In this document: positions 20,200 through 29,403 of the stretch, in pieces
Layout of the letters: each line of letters begins with the position of its first letter
Numbering within the stretch: the first letter of the stretch is position 1
Assembly (NCBI RefSeq): GCF_026319305.1
Contig: NZ_JAPDMV010000008.1
Coordinates: 1-64,000, forward strand
Direction: 5' to 3'
Length of the DNA stretch: 64,000 bases
Origin: Methylophaga sp. OBS4
Lineage (GTDB): Bacteria; Pseudomonadota; Gammaproteobacteria; Nitrosococcales; Methylophagaceae
Program-made: the position numbers and the translations under genes
The notes under the pieces: model-generated
Database searches by the model: none
Told to the model about the DNA's origin: nothing
The model's input: only the letters and a program-made list of their open reading frames with translations

Positions 20200-21719
20200 G
20201 AAAGCGAAGACTCCTCAAATACATCTGTTTGATTCCAGCGTTCACCGTAAAACATGATCGCCAGCGCCAAGCCGGAAATCACTACCAGTAACAGCCCCGG
20301 AATCGCGGCCTGACCAAAATAGCCGGCTTCATAAACTCGCCACAGGTAAGTAGCCAACGTTTCAAAATCCAGCGGGCTAAGGATCAGGGTGGCGGGTAAT
20401 TCTCGCATGACTTCGAGGAACACTAAAGCTGCACCGGCCACGATACCGCGAATACTGAGCGGCAGCGTGATACGCCGGAAAGCTTCTTTGCGGCTGGCCC
20501 CCAGTAATCGTGCGGCCTTGACCAGGCTGGGATCGAGCCGCTCTGATGTCGAGCGGATGGCCCCCACCGCAAGCGGCAAAAAGCGCATGACATAGGCCAG
20601 TACCAGCAAGGTCAATGTCTGGTAAAGCACGGAGAATGTTAATCCCACATAAACCAGTGCCGTGCCCATAACAATGCCGGGCACGCCAAAGCCCAGAAAG
20701 CTGACACGCTCCATCAGGCGTCCGAATTTGCCGCTGATGGCCGCCTGCGCCACTGGCAAGGCAAACACCACGGTGGCAATCGCCGCGAACAAGGCGGCAT
20801 AAGCCGAGTTCCAGGCATAGACCAGTTCAAAATTACCCGCGCCCTCGCGCCACAGCCAGACACCAAAAACGGCAAGTGGCAAAATGATCGCAAGCAAAAC
20901 CACCGGCATACAAGCCAGCAGCATCAGGGAAGTACGCAGACGTCCGGGCCAGAGTGTCAAAGCTTTACCAGGGCGCTCACGCGTGCCTTTGACGCGTGAC
21001 TCCAGAAACAAAATCAGACCGACAATCACCAGCAACTGCAAGGACAACATGGCAGCCTGGCTCAGGCCGAAACTGTTGTATTCGACATAGATCATGCGGG
21101 TGAAGGTATCGAGCCGCAGGATGGCCGGTGTGCCGAAATCAGACAAGGCATACATCGCGGCCAGCAAAGCACCGGCGGCTATGCCATTGGTAATGCGGGG
21201 TAAAACCACGAACCAGAGACTGCTGAACAAAGACATGCCAAGGGTGCGGGCGGCATTGACCAGACTGGCGTCAAGACTCAGTAAAGAGGCACGCACGGTC
21301 AGCATCACAAATGGGTAGGTATAGAGTGCCATCACCACACTGGAACCGAACAGGCCGTCAAAGCTTGGCGTGGAGATGCCGGTCAGTTGTTCTATTTCAC
21401 CGCCGGGGCCAAAAGCGGCATAGAGTGTGAAAGCCCCGATATAGCTGGGAATAGCCAGTGGCGCCGCCAGCAAAACCAGCCAGAATTTTGCCCAGGGAAG
21501 CTTGACATAGGCAGTCAGCAAGGCCAGCGGCACGCCAATCAAGACTGCCCCGGCAGCGGTCAGCACCATCAGGGCCAGGGTATTGGTCAGGATCTGAAGG
21601 TTACGCGCATCGAACAGTTGCAGGCTGTCGGATGCCAGCACCAGCAATACAGCCACCGGCATTAACGCCAACAGCGCAATGACAAAGGCCAGTGGATAGG
21701 ATGGAGACCATTGCGTCAT
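20196..21719 (-). CDS. fbpB: Ferric-iron ABC transporter, fused permease
   Basis: The 507-residue protein contains two permease halves in one chain, about 12 membrane helices, as usual for FbpB. Each half carries an EAA-like loop: LVNAARTLGMSLFSSLWFVVLP in the first and LVKAARLLGASRKEAFRRITLP in the second. It forms the inner-membrane channel for Fe3+ delivered by the periplasmic protein. ATG and stop codons overlap by 4 bases with both neighbours, a sign of translational coupling. Confidence 0.93.
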   Translation of the reverse strand: MTQWSPSYPLAFVIALLALMPVAVLLVLASDSLQLFDARNLQILTNTLALMVLTAAGAVLIGVPLALLTAYVKLPWAKFWLVLLAAPLAIPSYIGAFTLYAAFGPGGEIEQLTGISTPSFDGLFGSSVVMALYTYPFVMLTVRASLLSLDASLVNAARTLGMSLFSSLWFVVLPRITNGIAAGALLAAMYALSDFGTPAILRLDTFTRMIYVEYNSFGLSQAAMLSLQLLVIVGLILFLESRVKGTRERPGKALTLWPGRLRTSLMLLACMPVVLLAIILPLAVFGVWLWREGAGNFELVYAWNSAYAALFAAIATVVFALPVAQAAISGKFGRLMERVSFLGFGVPGIVMGTALVYVGLTFSVLYQTLTLLVLAYVMRFLPLAVGAIRSTSERLDPSLVKAARLLGASRKEAFRRITLPLSIRGIVAGAALVFLEVMRELPATLILSPLDFETLATYLWRVYEAGYFGQAAIPGLLLVVISGLALAIMFYGERWNQTDVFEESSLS

Positions 21720-22753
21720 AAAATGCCGGCGTTACGCATCAAATCAACTGTCGGGCGCAAATCGGCCAAACGGGTCAGATCGACTTTCGGTGGATTGATG
21801 GTTGTCAGTTTTGGCAGTCCTTCCGGTGGCAAGACATTGCTGACCAGCGGGATCTCATAGGCCTGTTCAGCCAAATAAGTCTGGACTTCTTTTGTGAGTA
21901 AATAACGGACGAAGTTAACCGGCAATTCGCCTTCTTTCAGGGCCAGAATGCCCGAGGCATTGACCAGGCAACCTGCGTCATTGCGGGTAAAGGCCAAATC
22001 AACCCTGGCATCGGGCTTGCCGGATTTCAGGCGTAGCGTGTAGTAATGGTTCGCCAGACCGATATCGACTTCACCCCTTTCTACCGCCATGACCACACCC
22101 AGTTCACCGGCATAGGTCTTGGCACGCTTGTTCATTGCACGCAGCCAGTCGGAGGTCGCTTTGTCCCCTTCCAGAATACGCATAGCGGTGACAAATGATT
22201 GAAACGCCGCATAAGCCGGTGCCCAGCCGACACTGAAATCACTGTCCGGCAAGGCCATAATATCGTCGGGGATCTTGTCGGCAGTCAGACGCTCGGTGTT
22301 AAAGGGAATGGTACGAATCCGGCCGGTGACCGGCACCCAGTCGGGAAAGCGGAAATCTTCACGCAGTTGCCCGGTGAGATCGTCGGGTAAGGCTTGCGCC
22401 AGTCCGGCTGCTGTGACCATGCCGATGGCGCCGGAGTCAACGGCCCAGAAAAGATCGGCGCGCCTTACGCCGGCCTTGGCTTCGGCCAGAATAGCATTGG
22501 CTAAGGAAGCCGTCGGACCACGGCGGATACGGAGTTTGAAGTCCGGGTTGCGGTCTTCAATGGCTTTGATCACATTTTCATACAGGCCACCCTCGCCTCG
22601 GCCGAGATACAGCGTCAGTTCGCCTTTAAGTTCTGGCAAATCATCGGCAGACACTGCAGCGGCCGGGTCGGCCAGGACCTGGCTGATACTCAGTGGCAAC
22701 GCCCCGGCAGCGACCAGCGCAGCCATGGACTGTATGAATGTTCTGCGCTGCAT
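21716..22753 (-). CDS. fbpA: Ferric-iron ABC transporter, periplasmic binding protein
   Basis: The 345-residue protein starts with a twin-arginine-like signal (MQRRTFIQSMAALVAAGALP, cleavage after SQVLA). The mature chain is an FbpA/Idi-type ferric binding protein: GELTLYLGRGEGGLYENVI, FWAVDSGAIG, and GEVDIGLANHYYTLRL. The last holds the tandem Tyr pair that coordinates Fe3+ in FbpA. The gene abuts the upstream helical-protein gene with no gap and overlaps fbpB by 4 bases. Confidence 0.92.
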   Translation of the reverse strand: MQRRTFIQSMAALVAAGALPLSISQVLADPAAAVSADDLPELKGELTLYLGRGEGGLYENVIKAIEDRNPDFKLRIRRGPTASLANAILAEAKAGVRRADLFWAVDSGAIGMVTAAGLAQALPDDLTGQLREDFRFPDWVPVTGRIRTIPFNTERLTADKIPDDIMALPDSDFSVGWAPAYAAFQSFVTAMRILEGDKATSDWLRAMNKRAKTYAGELGVVMAVERGEVDIGLANHYYTLRLKSGKPDARVDLAFTRNDAGCLVNASGILALKEGELPVNFVRYLLTKEVQTYLAEQAYEIPLVSNVLPPEGLPKLTTINPPKVDLTRLADLRPTVDLMRNAGIL

Positions 22754-23566
22754 TTAGAAAACGTCCTTTCTCTCTTCTGCAGATTGTTCCAACAGTGAAT
22801 AGGCTGTGTTCAACTTGCCCTGCATGGTGTTGACCACGTTGCGCACCTCATCAACCGTGGCACCATTCTGAATAGCTTGCGGTAGAACCACATTGAAATC
22901 TTTTTCCAGATCTTCCACCAGCTTGGCGTCCAAGGCGATCAGTTCACCTTCCACCCCTTCGAACAGGTTCAGGTAAGTATCATGCACAATCGTAACCGCT
23001 TCTTTCGGCAGTTGCTCAGCATACTTGGCGATCACACGATTGAGATGATTTTCGATGGCGCTCAGCGCTTCCAGTGAATTGGTCGGGTTTTCCTGAGTTG
23101 CCTGGATCTTGCTGGTAAGGCCACGGTCCTGATATTGCGCCGCCAGTTTCACTGCGCCCAGTCCCTGCCAGAGAGATTGTTCCAGCAAACGCTGTTCTTT
23201 GCGAACCTCTTCAATTGACGCGTTGCTTTCAATCGCGCCTTTGACGCCAAACAGGCCTTGCCAGATGGACGCATAGACCGGCACATAGTTGGTTTCAATA
23301 GCGGAATGGAAGTTAACCGCTTCCCAGTGTTCTACCAGCAAATCAGGATTGGCTTCTTTAACACCGCCCTGCTGATAACGCTGAAGCATCTCGTCAACTT
23401 TGCTGTTCAACCAGTTCACTTCTTGCGTGTAATTTTCAAGGTTATCCGACAAATGGTTCACATGTTCACCAATTGGACCGTTGGCGAGAGTTGCTTGTGC
23501 TGTGAATAATGCGGCGGCACCCAGTATACTGATCGCGTACTGGCGTTTTATCCAATTGATATTCAT
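22754..23566 (-). CDS. Periplasmic helical protein leading the iron operon, unrecognised
   Basis: The start at 23566 opens a signal peptide (MNINWIKRQYAISILGAAAL...ATLA). The 270-residue product is strongly helical after cleavage and rich in Glu, Gln and Asn. Notable stretches are VNHLSDNLENYTQEVNWLNS, LLVEHWEAVNFHSAIETNYV (His and Glu in spaced pairs) and SIWQGLFGVKGAIE. I do not recognise the family. The heavy-helix, His/Glu look recalls periplasmic iron proteins of the EfeO/imelysin kind, but no signature motif is evident. It is first gene behind the Fur box, directly joined to fbpA, so a role in iron capture or delivery is likely. Confidence 0.7.
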   Translation of the reverse strand: MNINWIKRQYAISILGAAALFTAQATLANGPIGEHVNHLSDNLENYTQEVNWLNSKVDEMLQRYQQGGVKEANPDLLVEHWEAVNFHSAIETNYVPVYASIWQGLFGVKGAIESNASIEEVRKEQRLLEQSLWQGLGAVKLAAQYQDRGLTSKIQATQENPTNSLEALSAIENHLNRVIAKYAEQLPKEAVTIVHDTYLNLFEGVEGELIALDAKLVEDLEKDFNVVLPQAIQNGATVDEVRNVVNTMQGKLNTAYSLLEQSAEERKDVF

Positions 23567-23619
23567 TGTGTTTTTTCTCCGGAATTGCAATGCTTCATAA
23601 TAGATTGAGGATATTCATT

Positions 23620-23638
23620 GATAATGATACTCATTTCT
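23620..23638 (-). promoter_or_regulatory. Fur box upstream of the iron operon
   Basis: GATAATGATACTCATTTCT matches the 19-bp Fur consensus (GATAATGATAATCATTATC) at 15 positions. It lies 54 bases before the first gene of the minus-strand iron operon. The rest of the gap 23567-23913 holds a hairpin GGACTCAGACAGAGTCC near 23711 and the short promoter region of the dienelactone hydrolase gene, and no further gene. Confidence 0.85.
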
Positions 23639-23913
23639 ATTAGCAAGGTAAACCAACACTTTTACAGATAGTGCCCGTAAAGCACCATCTCAGCTGGTTT
23701 AACCCAAACCTGGACTCAGACAGAGTCCGTAAGGCTAAGTTCACCGCCCCTTTACTCAGGCACTGCACAAAACGATATAGTATGAAGCAAAACCGGTCTT
23801 TCTCCTATCCTTGTACTTGAGCAATGACGTGACTTTTCATGCTGATCGGTGATACGGGAATGGGGTCGTTGTACAATGACCACCTTTTATTTCTTAAAAG
23901 AACCTGACTCAAC

Positions 23914-24657
23914 ATGAAAATTCAAAGCGATTTTGTCGATCTTGAGACCCCTACTGGCGTCATGCGTACCTATATTCACCGCCCAGTGAGTGAAGGCAGC
24001 TACCCGGTCATTCTGTTCTACTCGGAAATCTTCCAACAAACCGGCCCGATTGAACGTGCCGCGCGTCTGATGGCCAGTCACGGTTATGTCGTGTTGGTAC
24101 CTGAAGTATTCCATGAACTGAACCCGATAGGCACCGTACTGGGCTACGACGATGCCGGTCGTGATAAAGGCAATGCCGATAAAGAAGCCAAAGATGTGCA
24201 GGGTTATGACTCTGACAATGTCGCCATGATTGAGTATGTGAAAACACAACCCTGGTGCAACGGTCATATCGGCGCGATGGGTTACTGCATTGGTGGTCAT
24301 CTGGCCTTTCGTGCAGCATTGCAACCGGAAGTGAAAGGTACCGCCTGCTTCTATGCCACTGATTTGCATATCCAAAAGATTCCTAGCAAACCCGGCCAGC
24401 ACAGTATGGAACGTCTGGCTGAGATTAAAGGCGAGTTGCTAATGATCTGGGGTAAGCAGGACAATCATGTGCCCAGAGAAGGTTTGGACAAGATTCACAA
24501 CATGCTGAACCAGACTGACATTACCTTTACCTGGCATGAGTTCAATGCTGAACATGCGTTTATGCGTGATGAAGGTGATGGTGGTCGTTATGACGCACAA
24601 ACGGCGCAATTAGGCTATCAATTGGCTTTGAATTTATTCAGCCGTACATTGCGATAG
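23914..24657 (+). CDS. Dienelactone hydrolase family protein
   Basis: The 247-residue alpha/beta hydrolase has the dienelactone-hydrolase layout. The nucleophile elbow is GYCIGG with Cys in place of Ser. The acid lies in MIWGKQDNHVP and the catalytic His in EFNAEHAFMRDEG. There is no signal peptide, so it is cytosolic. It would hydrolyse an ester or lactone, and the natural substrate in this organism is unknown. It is a single gene, followed by a 300-base REP cluster. Confidence 0.88.
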   Translation: MKIQSDFVDLETPTGVMRTYIHRPVSEGSYPVILFYSEIFQQTGPIERAARLMASHGYVVLVPEVFHELNPIGTVLGYDDAGRDKGNADKEAKDVQGYDSDNVAMIEYVKTQPWCNGHIGAMGYCIGGHLAFRAALQPEVKGTACFYATDLHIQKIPSKPGQHSMERLAEIKGELLMIWGKQDNHVPREGLDKIHNMLNQTDITFTWHEFNAEHAFMRDEGDGGRYDAQTAQLGYQLALNLFSRTLR

Positions 24658-24960
24658 TCTTCATGCCGACTCCTTCGGCCTCGCTCAGGACAGGCTCGGC
24701 GGAGGCATCTTCGGTGAACAGAGATTCCTCGGCTTGCGCGCGGAATGACAGTCCCCTCGCCGGGCTCGGGTATTGTTTCTGACTTGGTAAAGAGCTGTGT
24801 CATGCCGACCGGAGTGGAGGCATCTTTGAACAGGTCTGAGATCTCTCGTCTTCGCTCGAGATGACATAGTTCTGGCATCCTCGCTTTGCTCGCCCTTCGA
24901 CTGTTCAACGCATTTTGTGCCGTTGTCCCGCCTACGTGGGAGTGACACGTTGACGGGGGA
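24658..24960. repeat. Cluster of REP-type palindromes
   Basis: The 300 bases hold several palindromic words in series: TCATGCCGACTCCTTCGGCC, TTGCGCGCGGAATGACAG, TCATGCCGACCGGAGTGGAG, TCTCTCGTCTTCGCTCGAGA followed by TGACAT, and TGTCCCGCCTACGTGGGAGT. They are extragenic repeat units of the same general type as at 15836 and 16571. No coding frame here looks real. Confidence 0.75.
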
Positions 24961-25117
24961 AATAATTGAGCCGCATTACGCTTTATTATTTCCCCTTTTT
25001 TGTGTGAACACGCTGGTTAATTGAAGCCTAAGTTTCTCTTTCACCAGCGGTTTCAAAAAAAGCCCAAATTAGGGCTTCAAATTCTGAAAAGATGTTGTAG
25101 AATGCCTCGCTTTCTTG

Positions 25118-25193
25118 GGGTGCTTAGCTCAGCTGGGAGAGCATCGCCCTTACAAGGCGAGGGTCGGGGGTTCGAACCCCTCAGCACCCACCA
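25118..25193 (+). tRNA. tRNA-Val (anticodon TAC)
   Basis: The 76 bases fold as a standard tRNA. The acceptor stem GGGTGCT pairs with AGCACCC. The D loop is AGCTCAGCTGGGAGAGC, and the anticodon stem CGCCC/GGGCG-type arm holds loop CTTACAA with anticodon TAC. The T arm is GGGGGTTCGAACCCC, and CCA is encoded at 25191-25193. It matches the usual bacterial Val(UAC) sequence closely. It is a single tRNA, not in a cluster. Confidence 0.97.
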
Positions 25194-25310
25194 AGAGTTT
25201 CAGGGTCTGTTCCGAAGACATTGGATGTGATTCGTTGGGTCGTGCCCCACTCCCCTATTCACCACCGCTTCACGACTGCCTATCACTGTGTAAGTTTGCT
25301 TCCCATCAGA

Positions 25311-25345
25311 AATAAAAAGGCTCACGATTGAAAATCAATTCAACC
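25311..25345 (+). repeat. Dispersed repeat family A, shortened copy
   Basis: AAATAAAAAGGCTCACGATTG followed by AAAATCAATTCA repeats the right half of the copy at 7487-7523, with part of the GGGTCAGACA core deleted. It lies between the tRNA and a cupin gene, about 118 bases past the tRNA end. Confidence 0.6.
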
Positions 25346-25352
25346 GGCCGAT

Positions 25353-25682
25353 TTAAACCTTAAAGATAAATGTGAGTAAAACAACCGAGTCAACTACAGC
25401 TTTAACAGAATATGGCTCATCGGGCTTGAAATAAAGCAATTGGCCGGAGGTTAATACTTGTGCTTCCCCCATTGCTGCGCACTCAATTTCTCCATTTATA
25501 CAATGGACTATGGCTGGCCCTGATACTTTTTCATTTGCAAATTCTTTACCTGCCGGAAGGGCAAGACGAGCCAGTTCGACTTCATCTGTTTTCGCAATGA
25601 CTTTGGTTTTTCCATTGGGGACGTCTTGCGCCCATGTATCCAAGTCAACGATTTCACCTGGTGATGCGTGATGTGTGGCCAT
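25353..25682 (-). CDS. Small cupin-domain protein
   Basis: The 109-residue single cupin has LARLALPAGKEF (motif 1 region with few His), IVHCINGEIECAAMGEAQVL, and SGQLLYFKPDEPYSVKAV (motif 2 region). The usual metal-binding His cluster is weak, so enzymatic activity is doubtful. The N-terminus HHASPGEIVDLDTWAQDV and the length match small cytosolic cupins of unknown role. GGAGGT lies upstream of the start. It precedes, on the same strand, no close partner (the Sel1 gene lies to its right and ends 67 bases before it). Confidence 0.75.
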   Translation of the reverse strand: MATHHASPGEIVDLDTWAQDVPNGKTKVIAKTDEVELARLALPAGKEFANEKVSGPAIVHCINGEIECAAMGEAQVLTSGQLLYFKPDEPYSVKAVVDSVVLLTFIFKV

Positions 25683-25749
25683 GAATACCTCCGATAAGTT
25701 TACAGAATCAAAGAGTCAGCTCACTTGAGCTAATAGGTAGACATTTATC

Positions 25750-26244
25750 TTAGTGTTTCATCTTCCATTGTTGTACTGACTGTTCGGCTTGATTGATTTC
25801 AGTTGCGGTCATTTTCTTAATCAGTGCAGCTTTAATGTGCTCGAGGTCATTAGCACCATTTTCTTCTGCTAATGACCACCACATATAGGCCATTTGATAG
25901 TCCTGCATAACAGCCAAGCCCTGGTAGTACATATTGCCAAGATTGCTTTGCGCTTCTGTATAGTCCTGATTGGCAGCAAGCTGCATCCATTTTATTGATT
26001 CTGAATGGTTTTGTTCAACGCCTTGGCCGAGCTTGTACATGATGGCAAGATTGAATTGCGCCGGTGCATAGTCTTTATCCGCAGCATGACGAAACCATTT
26101 AGCTGCTTGTTGATAATCCTGACTCACACCTTGGCCATTTAGATACAAAAAGCCCAGTGTATTTTGGGCAATCACATTGCCTTTTTTTGCGGCGCTTTTA
26201 CATTTTTCTACATATTCTTGTGTCTGTTGTGCAGTTTTAGTCAC
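25750..26244 (-). CDS. Sel1-repeat (TPR-like) protein
   Basis: The 164-residue cytosolic protein (no signal peptide) is built of Sel1-like helical repeats: AQNTLGFLYLNGQGVSQDYQ, AQFNLAIMYKLGQGVEQNHS, and AQSNLGNMYYQGLAVMQDYQ, ending in a partial repeat WWSLAEENGAND. Such repeats make protein-protein contacts, and the partner is unknown. It is a single gene on the minus strand. Confidence 0.88.
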   Translation of the reverse strand: MTKTAQQTQEYVEKCKSAAKKGNVIAQNTLGFLYLNGQGVSQDYQQAAKWFRHAADKDYAPAQFNLAIMYKLGQGVEQNHSESIKWMQLAANQDYTEAQSNLGNMYYQGLAVMQDYQMAYMWWSLAEENGANDLEHIKAALIKKMTATEINQAEQSVQQWKMKH

Positions 26245-26428
26245 AGTGCTTTTATTCCGGTTATTAGGTTAAGTTAAGCGTTGAGTGTTTTTATCAGAAT
26301 GGCGTGCTGTTCAGCTTATGTAAGCTGAACCATTTCTTGATATGTGCTTGCCATTGGGTCTGTAATAATCTGGACGCGTAAGCGAGAATAGGCGTTTATT
26401 GAATAATTGAATCGGGTAAATACTAAAC

Positions 26429-26764
26429 ATGAACACAAACGCTGAATCCGTTATGACATTGTATCATTGGAATATCCTGATACTTCCATCGGATGAGGAG
26501 ATCTTCGTTGGTTTACGTCAACGGCCTGAAACGGTGCCGCCGTTCAAGCCAGTAGAAACTGATGACAAGTTGTTGCCATTTACACTGCGCAACAGCAGCT
26601 CCATCAAGGAATTCGATAAAAATTCCGGTGTGGGTTTTACTGAATCAGGCAGACGTTATGTGGTGATTGGTCAACCCAGTGACCCAACAGGAATGATTCG
26701 CTTCAGTGTTGATCAAATGATGGCAGCTGATAACATTCGCTGGAAGTATGACTTTATGGAATAA
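26429..26764 (+). CDS. Hypothetical protein, 111 residues
   Basis: I do not recognise this protein. It is soluble, without signal or membrane segment, and looks mixed alpha/beta: YHWNILILPSDEEIFVGLRQ, then YVVIGQPSDPTGMIRFSVDQ and a C-terminal NIRWKYDFME. A later start at the ninth codon (MTLYHW) is possible. The coding look is good and the gene stands alone between two minus-strand genes. Confidence 0.55.
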   Translation: MNTNAESVMTLYHWNILILPSDEEIFVGLRQRPETVPPFKPVETDDKLLPFTLRNSSSIKEFDKNSGVGFTESGRRYVVIGQPSDPTGMIRFSVDQMMAADNIRWKYDFME

Positions 26765-26849
26765 GTCACCCATCAGTTTTCTGTTCGCGTGCCTCTAGAC
26801 GCGCATAAGGTTCAAATCCGCTTGCCGGCCAGCTCGTGCCTAATTGAGA

Positions 26850-28541
26850 TTATTTCAGGTGTGCTGGATTATGCAGTTTACGCTCGTCTTGTGGCGGTGG
26901 CGTCCACTGGTAAAGCCAGGTTTCTGAAAGCGGTTGGCCATCAGCCTCAAGATAGACCCTCAGGTTGATGGGATCGGTACTGTTATCAGGCGGTACCAAA
27001 TCAAATATTGCCCGGTATCCAACTATCGCATCTTGTGGGCGTGCAGAAGTAATCTCAACTTTGCCAGCAGAGGCAGTGATCACAGGTCTCACCCCTGCAG
27101 CTTTCGTCAACATCGACAAATTACCTCCAGCGAAATCAATGACAAAACGCTTACTGTAGTATTGACGTTTCCTGCCGATGACTCCGCCAAGGCCCGTGAA
27201 GGTATTAACCACTTTGGCGTTCTCCGGCTCAACCGGTGGTCCACCCCAGTACATGTTGTAACTGTATAGCAGCTCCTGACCGGGCACGACAGGCTGTTCC
27301 GGATTCCAGAACGCAACGATGTTGTCAAAGGTTTCATCCAAAGTCGGGATTTCCACCAGTTGTACTGCTCCTTTACCCCAGTTATTGATCGGTTCAATCC
27401 AGAGACTTGGGCGACGGTTATAGAACACACCATCATCCTGATAGTGGTCAAAGTTGCGATCACGTTGCATCAGTCCGAACCCTTGCGGGCTGGTATCACT
27501 ATAGCTATTAAAGCGAAGATTGCGTGGGTTATTGAGCGGACGCCAGATCCATTCACCGTTACCACGGTGTATCGCGAGACCATCTGAATCATGGATTTCC
27601 GGACGCCAATCCCAATCAGTGCGTCGATCATTCTCTCCGATCATGAACATGCTGGTCAGCGGCGCAATGCCGAGCCGTTCAATCGATTTACGTGGATAAA
27701 CGGCAGCATCCACCTTCACCTCCAGACGCTCCCCCGGCTGAATATCGAAACGATAGGCACCGGTAATACTAAGTGAATCAAGCAGCGCATAGATGGTTGT
27801 TATTTCACTGCCAGGTTTAGGCTGTTCTAGCCAAAAATTGGTAAACACCGGAAACTCTTCAGGCTGGGGCAGCGCCGTATTAACCGCCAATCCTCGTGCC
27901 GACAAACCATACTGCATCTCTTTGCCAACGCCGCGGAAATAGCTTGCGCCGAGGAATGCCATCACGTCGCGTTTCCAATCAGTATAAAACTGCATCCGGA
28001 ACCCGGCAAAGCCGAGATCTTTGGGCAGCGTATCGCCGTTGACGCCCGACTGGCCATAGTCGAACATCGAGGCTGAATATTTGACCGGTGTCGTTTTGCC
28101 GTCTTGCAAGCGGTAAATATGTACGGGTGTGTCATAGTTCAGTCCGAGATGAAACATCTCTATTCGAAACTCAGAGTCTTCGTTACGCCAAAGCGCTTTG
28201 TCTTTGTTGTAGTGCAACTGCTGATACTCATCCCAGCTCATTTTCTGCAGGCTTTCCGGCAGCTTCCTTTGCTGGCTTACATAGGTTTTTTCCGCTAAGG
28301 CTTGCGCGTACCCTTTGAGCCAGGCATAGCTGAACATTTCACCCGACGGCGGCGCTACGCCACTGGGAGTAGCATTAGCCGAGTGACTTAATAATATGCC
28401 GATTGTCATCACCAATCCGGTCCACACATGGTGCCAACGAGTCGTGCTGCTGATGTTGTGCTTGGAGATATTAGCTAAGGAGCTGACATGGGCCGGACGA
28501 GGAACAGAATTTTCATTTCGGTAACAAAGGTTTGTTTGCAT
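26850..28541 (-). CDS. opgG: Periplasmic glucan biosynthesis protein OpgG/MdoG
   Basis: The start at 28541 has GGAG nearby. A reading 30 codons longer is possible but lacks a good ribosome site. The product, about 563 residues, has a signal region ending SHSANA and the full MdoG domain: FSYAWLKGYAQALAEKTY, FRMQFYTDWKRDVMAFLGAS, YFRGVGKEMQYGLSARGLA, and LFMIGEN-type MFMIGENDRRTDWDWRPEIH. The family-typical NFDHYQDDGVFYNRRPSLWI follows. OpgG works in the periplasm in making osmoregulated beta-glucans. Its usual partner opgH (glucosyltransferase) is not adjacent. Confidence 0.93.
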   Translation of the reverse strand: MQTNLCYRNENSVPRPAHVSSLANISKHNISSTTRWHHVWTGLVMTIGILLSHSANATPSGVAPPSGEMFSYAWLKGYAQALAEKTYVSQQRKLPESLQKMSWDEYQQLHYNKDKALWRNEDSEFRIEMFHLGLNYDTPVHIYRLQDGKTTPVKYSASMFDYGQSGVNGDTLPKDLGFAGFRMQFYTDWKRDVMAFLGASYFRGVGKEMQYGLSARGLAVNTALPQPEEFPVFTNFWLEQPKPGSEITTIYALLDSLSITGAYRFDIQPGERLEVKVDAAVYPRKSIERLGIAPLTSMFMIGENDRRTDWDWRPEIHDSDGLAIHRGNGEWIWRPLNNPRNLRFNSYSDTSPQGFGLMQRDRNFDHYQDDGVFYNRRPSLWIEPINNWGKGAVQLVEIPTLDETFDNIVAFWNPEQPVVPGQELLYSYNMYWGGPPVEPENAKVVNTFTGLGGVIGRKRQYYSKRFVIDFAGGNLSMLTKAAGVRPVITASAGKVEITSARPQDAIVGYRAIFDLVPPDNSTDPINLRVYLEADGQPLSETWLYQWTPPPQDERKLHNPAHLK

Positions 28542-28860
28542 AAACGCGCTCCACTTAACTGCAAAAATCAAGGGGGGCCGGCAACTTGATTCCCCAGTCA
28601 TAACAATATAGTCACCAGTGATGAGGGTCACCTCAACTAGACCTAATCATTCTCTGCTTTTTTAAGCCGCCAATAAAGCAGCAAACATAAGACTGTCAGC
28701 ATTAGAACCCTCAACGGCGAGGAAAATAGGTATTTATTTATTGGCGCTGAACCGCTTTATGTTTGAGTTCGAAGACAGATTGGCGGACTTCGTTTGAAAA
28801 CGGCAGTTACACAGAATTATTTGGCTCCATGGGGGATGAAACATGAATCTCAATAATACA

Positions 28861-28897
28861 AATAAACACAGAGGCAGAAATTGTCTCTGTGTTTATT
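28861..28897. terminator. Perfect 13-bp hairpin in a 510-base gap
   Basis: AATAAACACAGAG pairs exactly with CTCTGTGTTTATT across an 11-base loop, and is followed by CCCTCC rather than T. A second inverted pair (ATTAATGGG near 28908, CCCATTAAT near 28935) follows. The gap 28542-29051 has no credible gene. The hairpin may end transcription, or protect or initiate an undetected RNA. Confidence 0.45.
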
Positions 28898-29051
28898 CCC
28901 TCCTCCCAATTAATGGGTTAAGACACATATTTTCCCATTAATGAAAAAGCCATGGCAGATCGATAATCTCTAGTGAAAAATTGTCAAAAAAACACATGAG
29001 CGTTAGAGTTTGATAACCAACCTTCCAAGTTGGATAGATGAGGTTAGGCAC

Positions 29052-29381
29052 ATGCAACATAAAATCATCGTTATTGTGGCATCAGTCTTCGCTGCATCAA
29101 CACAAGCAACTGAGCTTGAACGGCACAATATCACCAGCTGTGCCTATCAGGCGGGTACAGCCTATGAAATTCAGCAAATCAGACAGACGGAAGGTGATGA
29201 TTGGCAGGCGTTTGAACAAAACATAAAGAAAATATACAAAGACTCGCAAGGTCGCCGGGATCTGCTTGATATCGCTAAACAGGTGTATATTCAGCCAGCA
29301 ACCACCTCAGTTGACGAGATACATGATCAGATATTCAATGCCTGCGTGCAGCGACAACAAGGGACAGAACCCCTTACTTGA
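29052..29381 (+). CDS. Small secreted protein, unknown
   Basis: The ATG at 29052 opens a signal peptide (MQHKIIVIVASVFAASTQA). The mature 90 residues are helical, contain two Cys (SCAYQAGTAYEIQQIR and FNACVQRQQ) that could form one disulphide, and end in GTEPLT. I do not recognise the family. A 14-codon longer reading lacks the signal peptide at its end. It converges on the LysE gene with a 22-base gap and no terminator between them. Confidence 0.6.
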   Translation: MQHKIIVIVASVFAASTQATELERHNITSCAYQAGTAYEIQQIRQTEGDDWQAFEQNIKKIYKDSQGRRDLLDIAKQVYIQPATTSVDEIHDQIFNACVQRQQGTEPLT

Positions 29382-29403
29382 TTTGCTTAACATTTGAAAC
29401 GTT

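Noticed and set aside
25201-25310. A possible second tRNA after tRNA-Val
   Set aside because: The sequence does not fold into a cloverleaf and lacks a T-loop TTCGA box.
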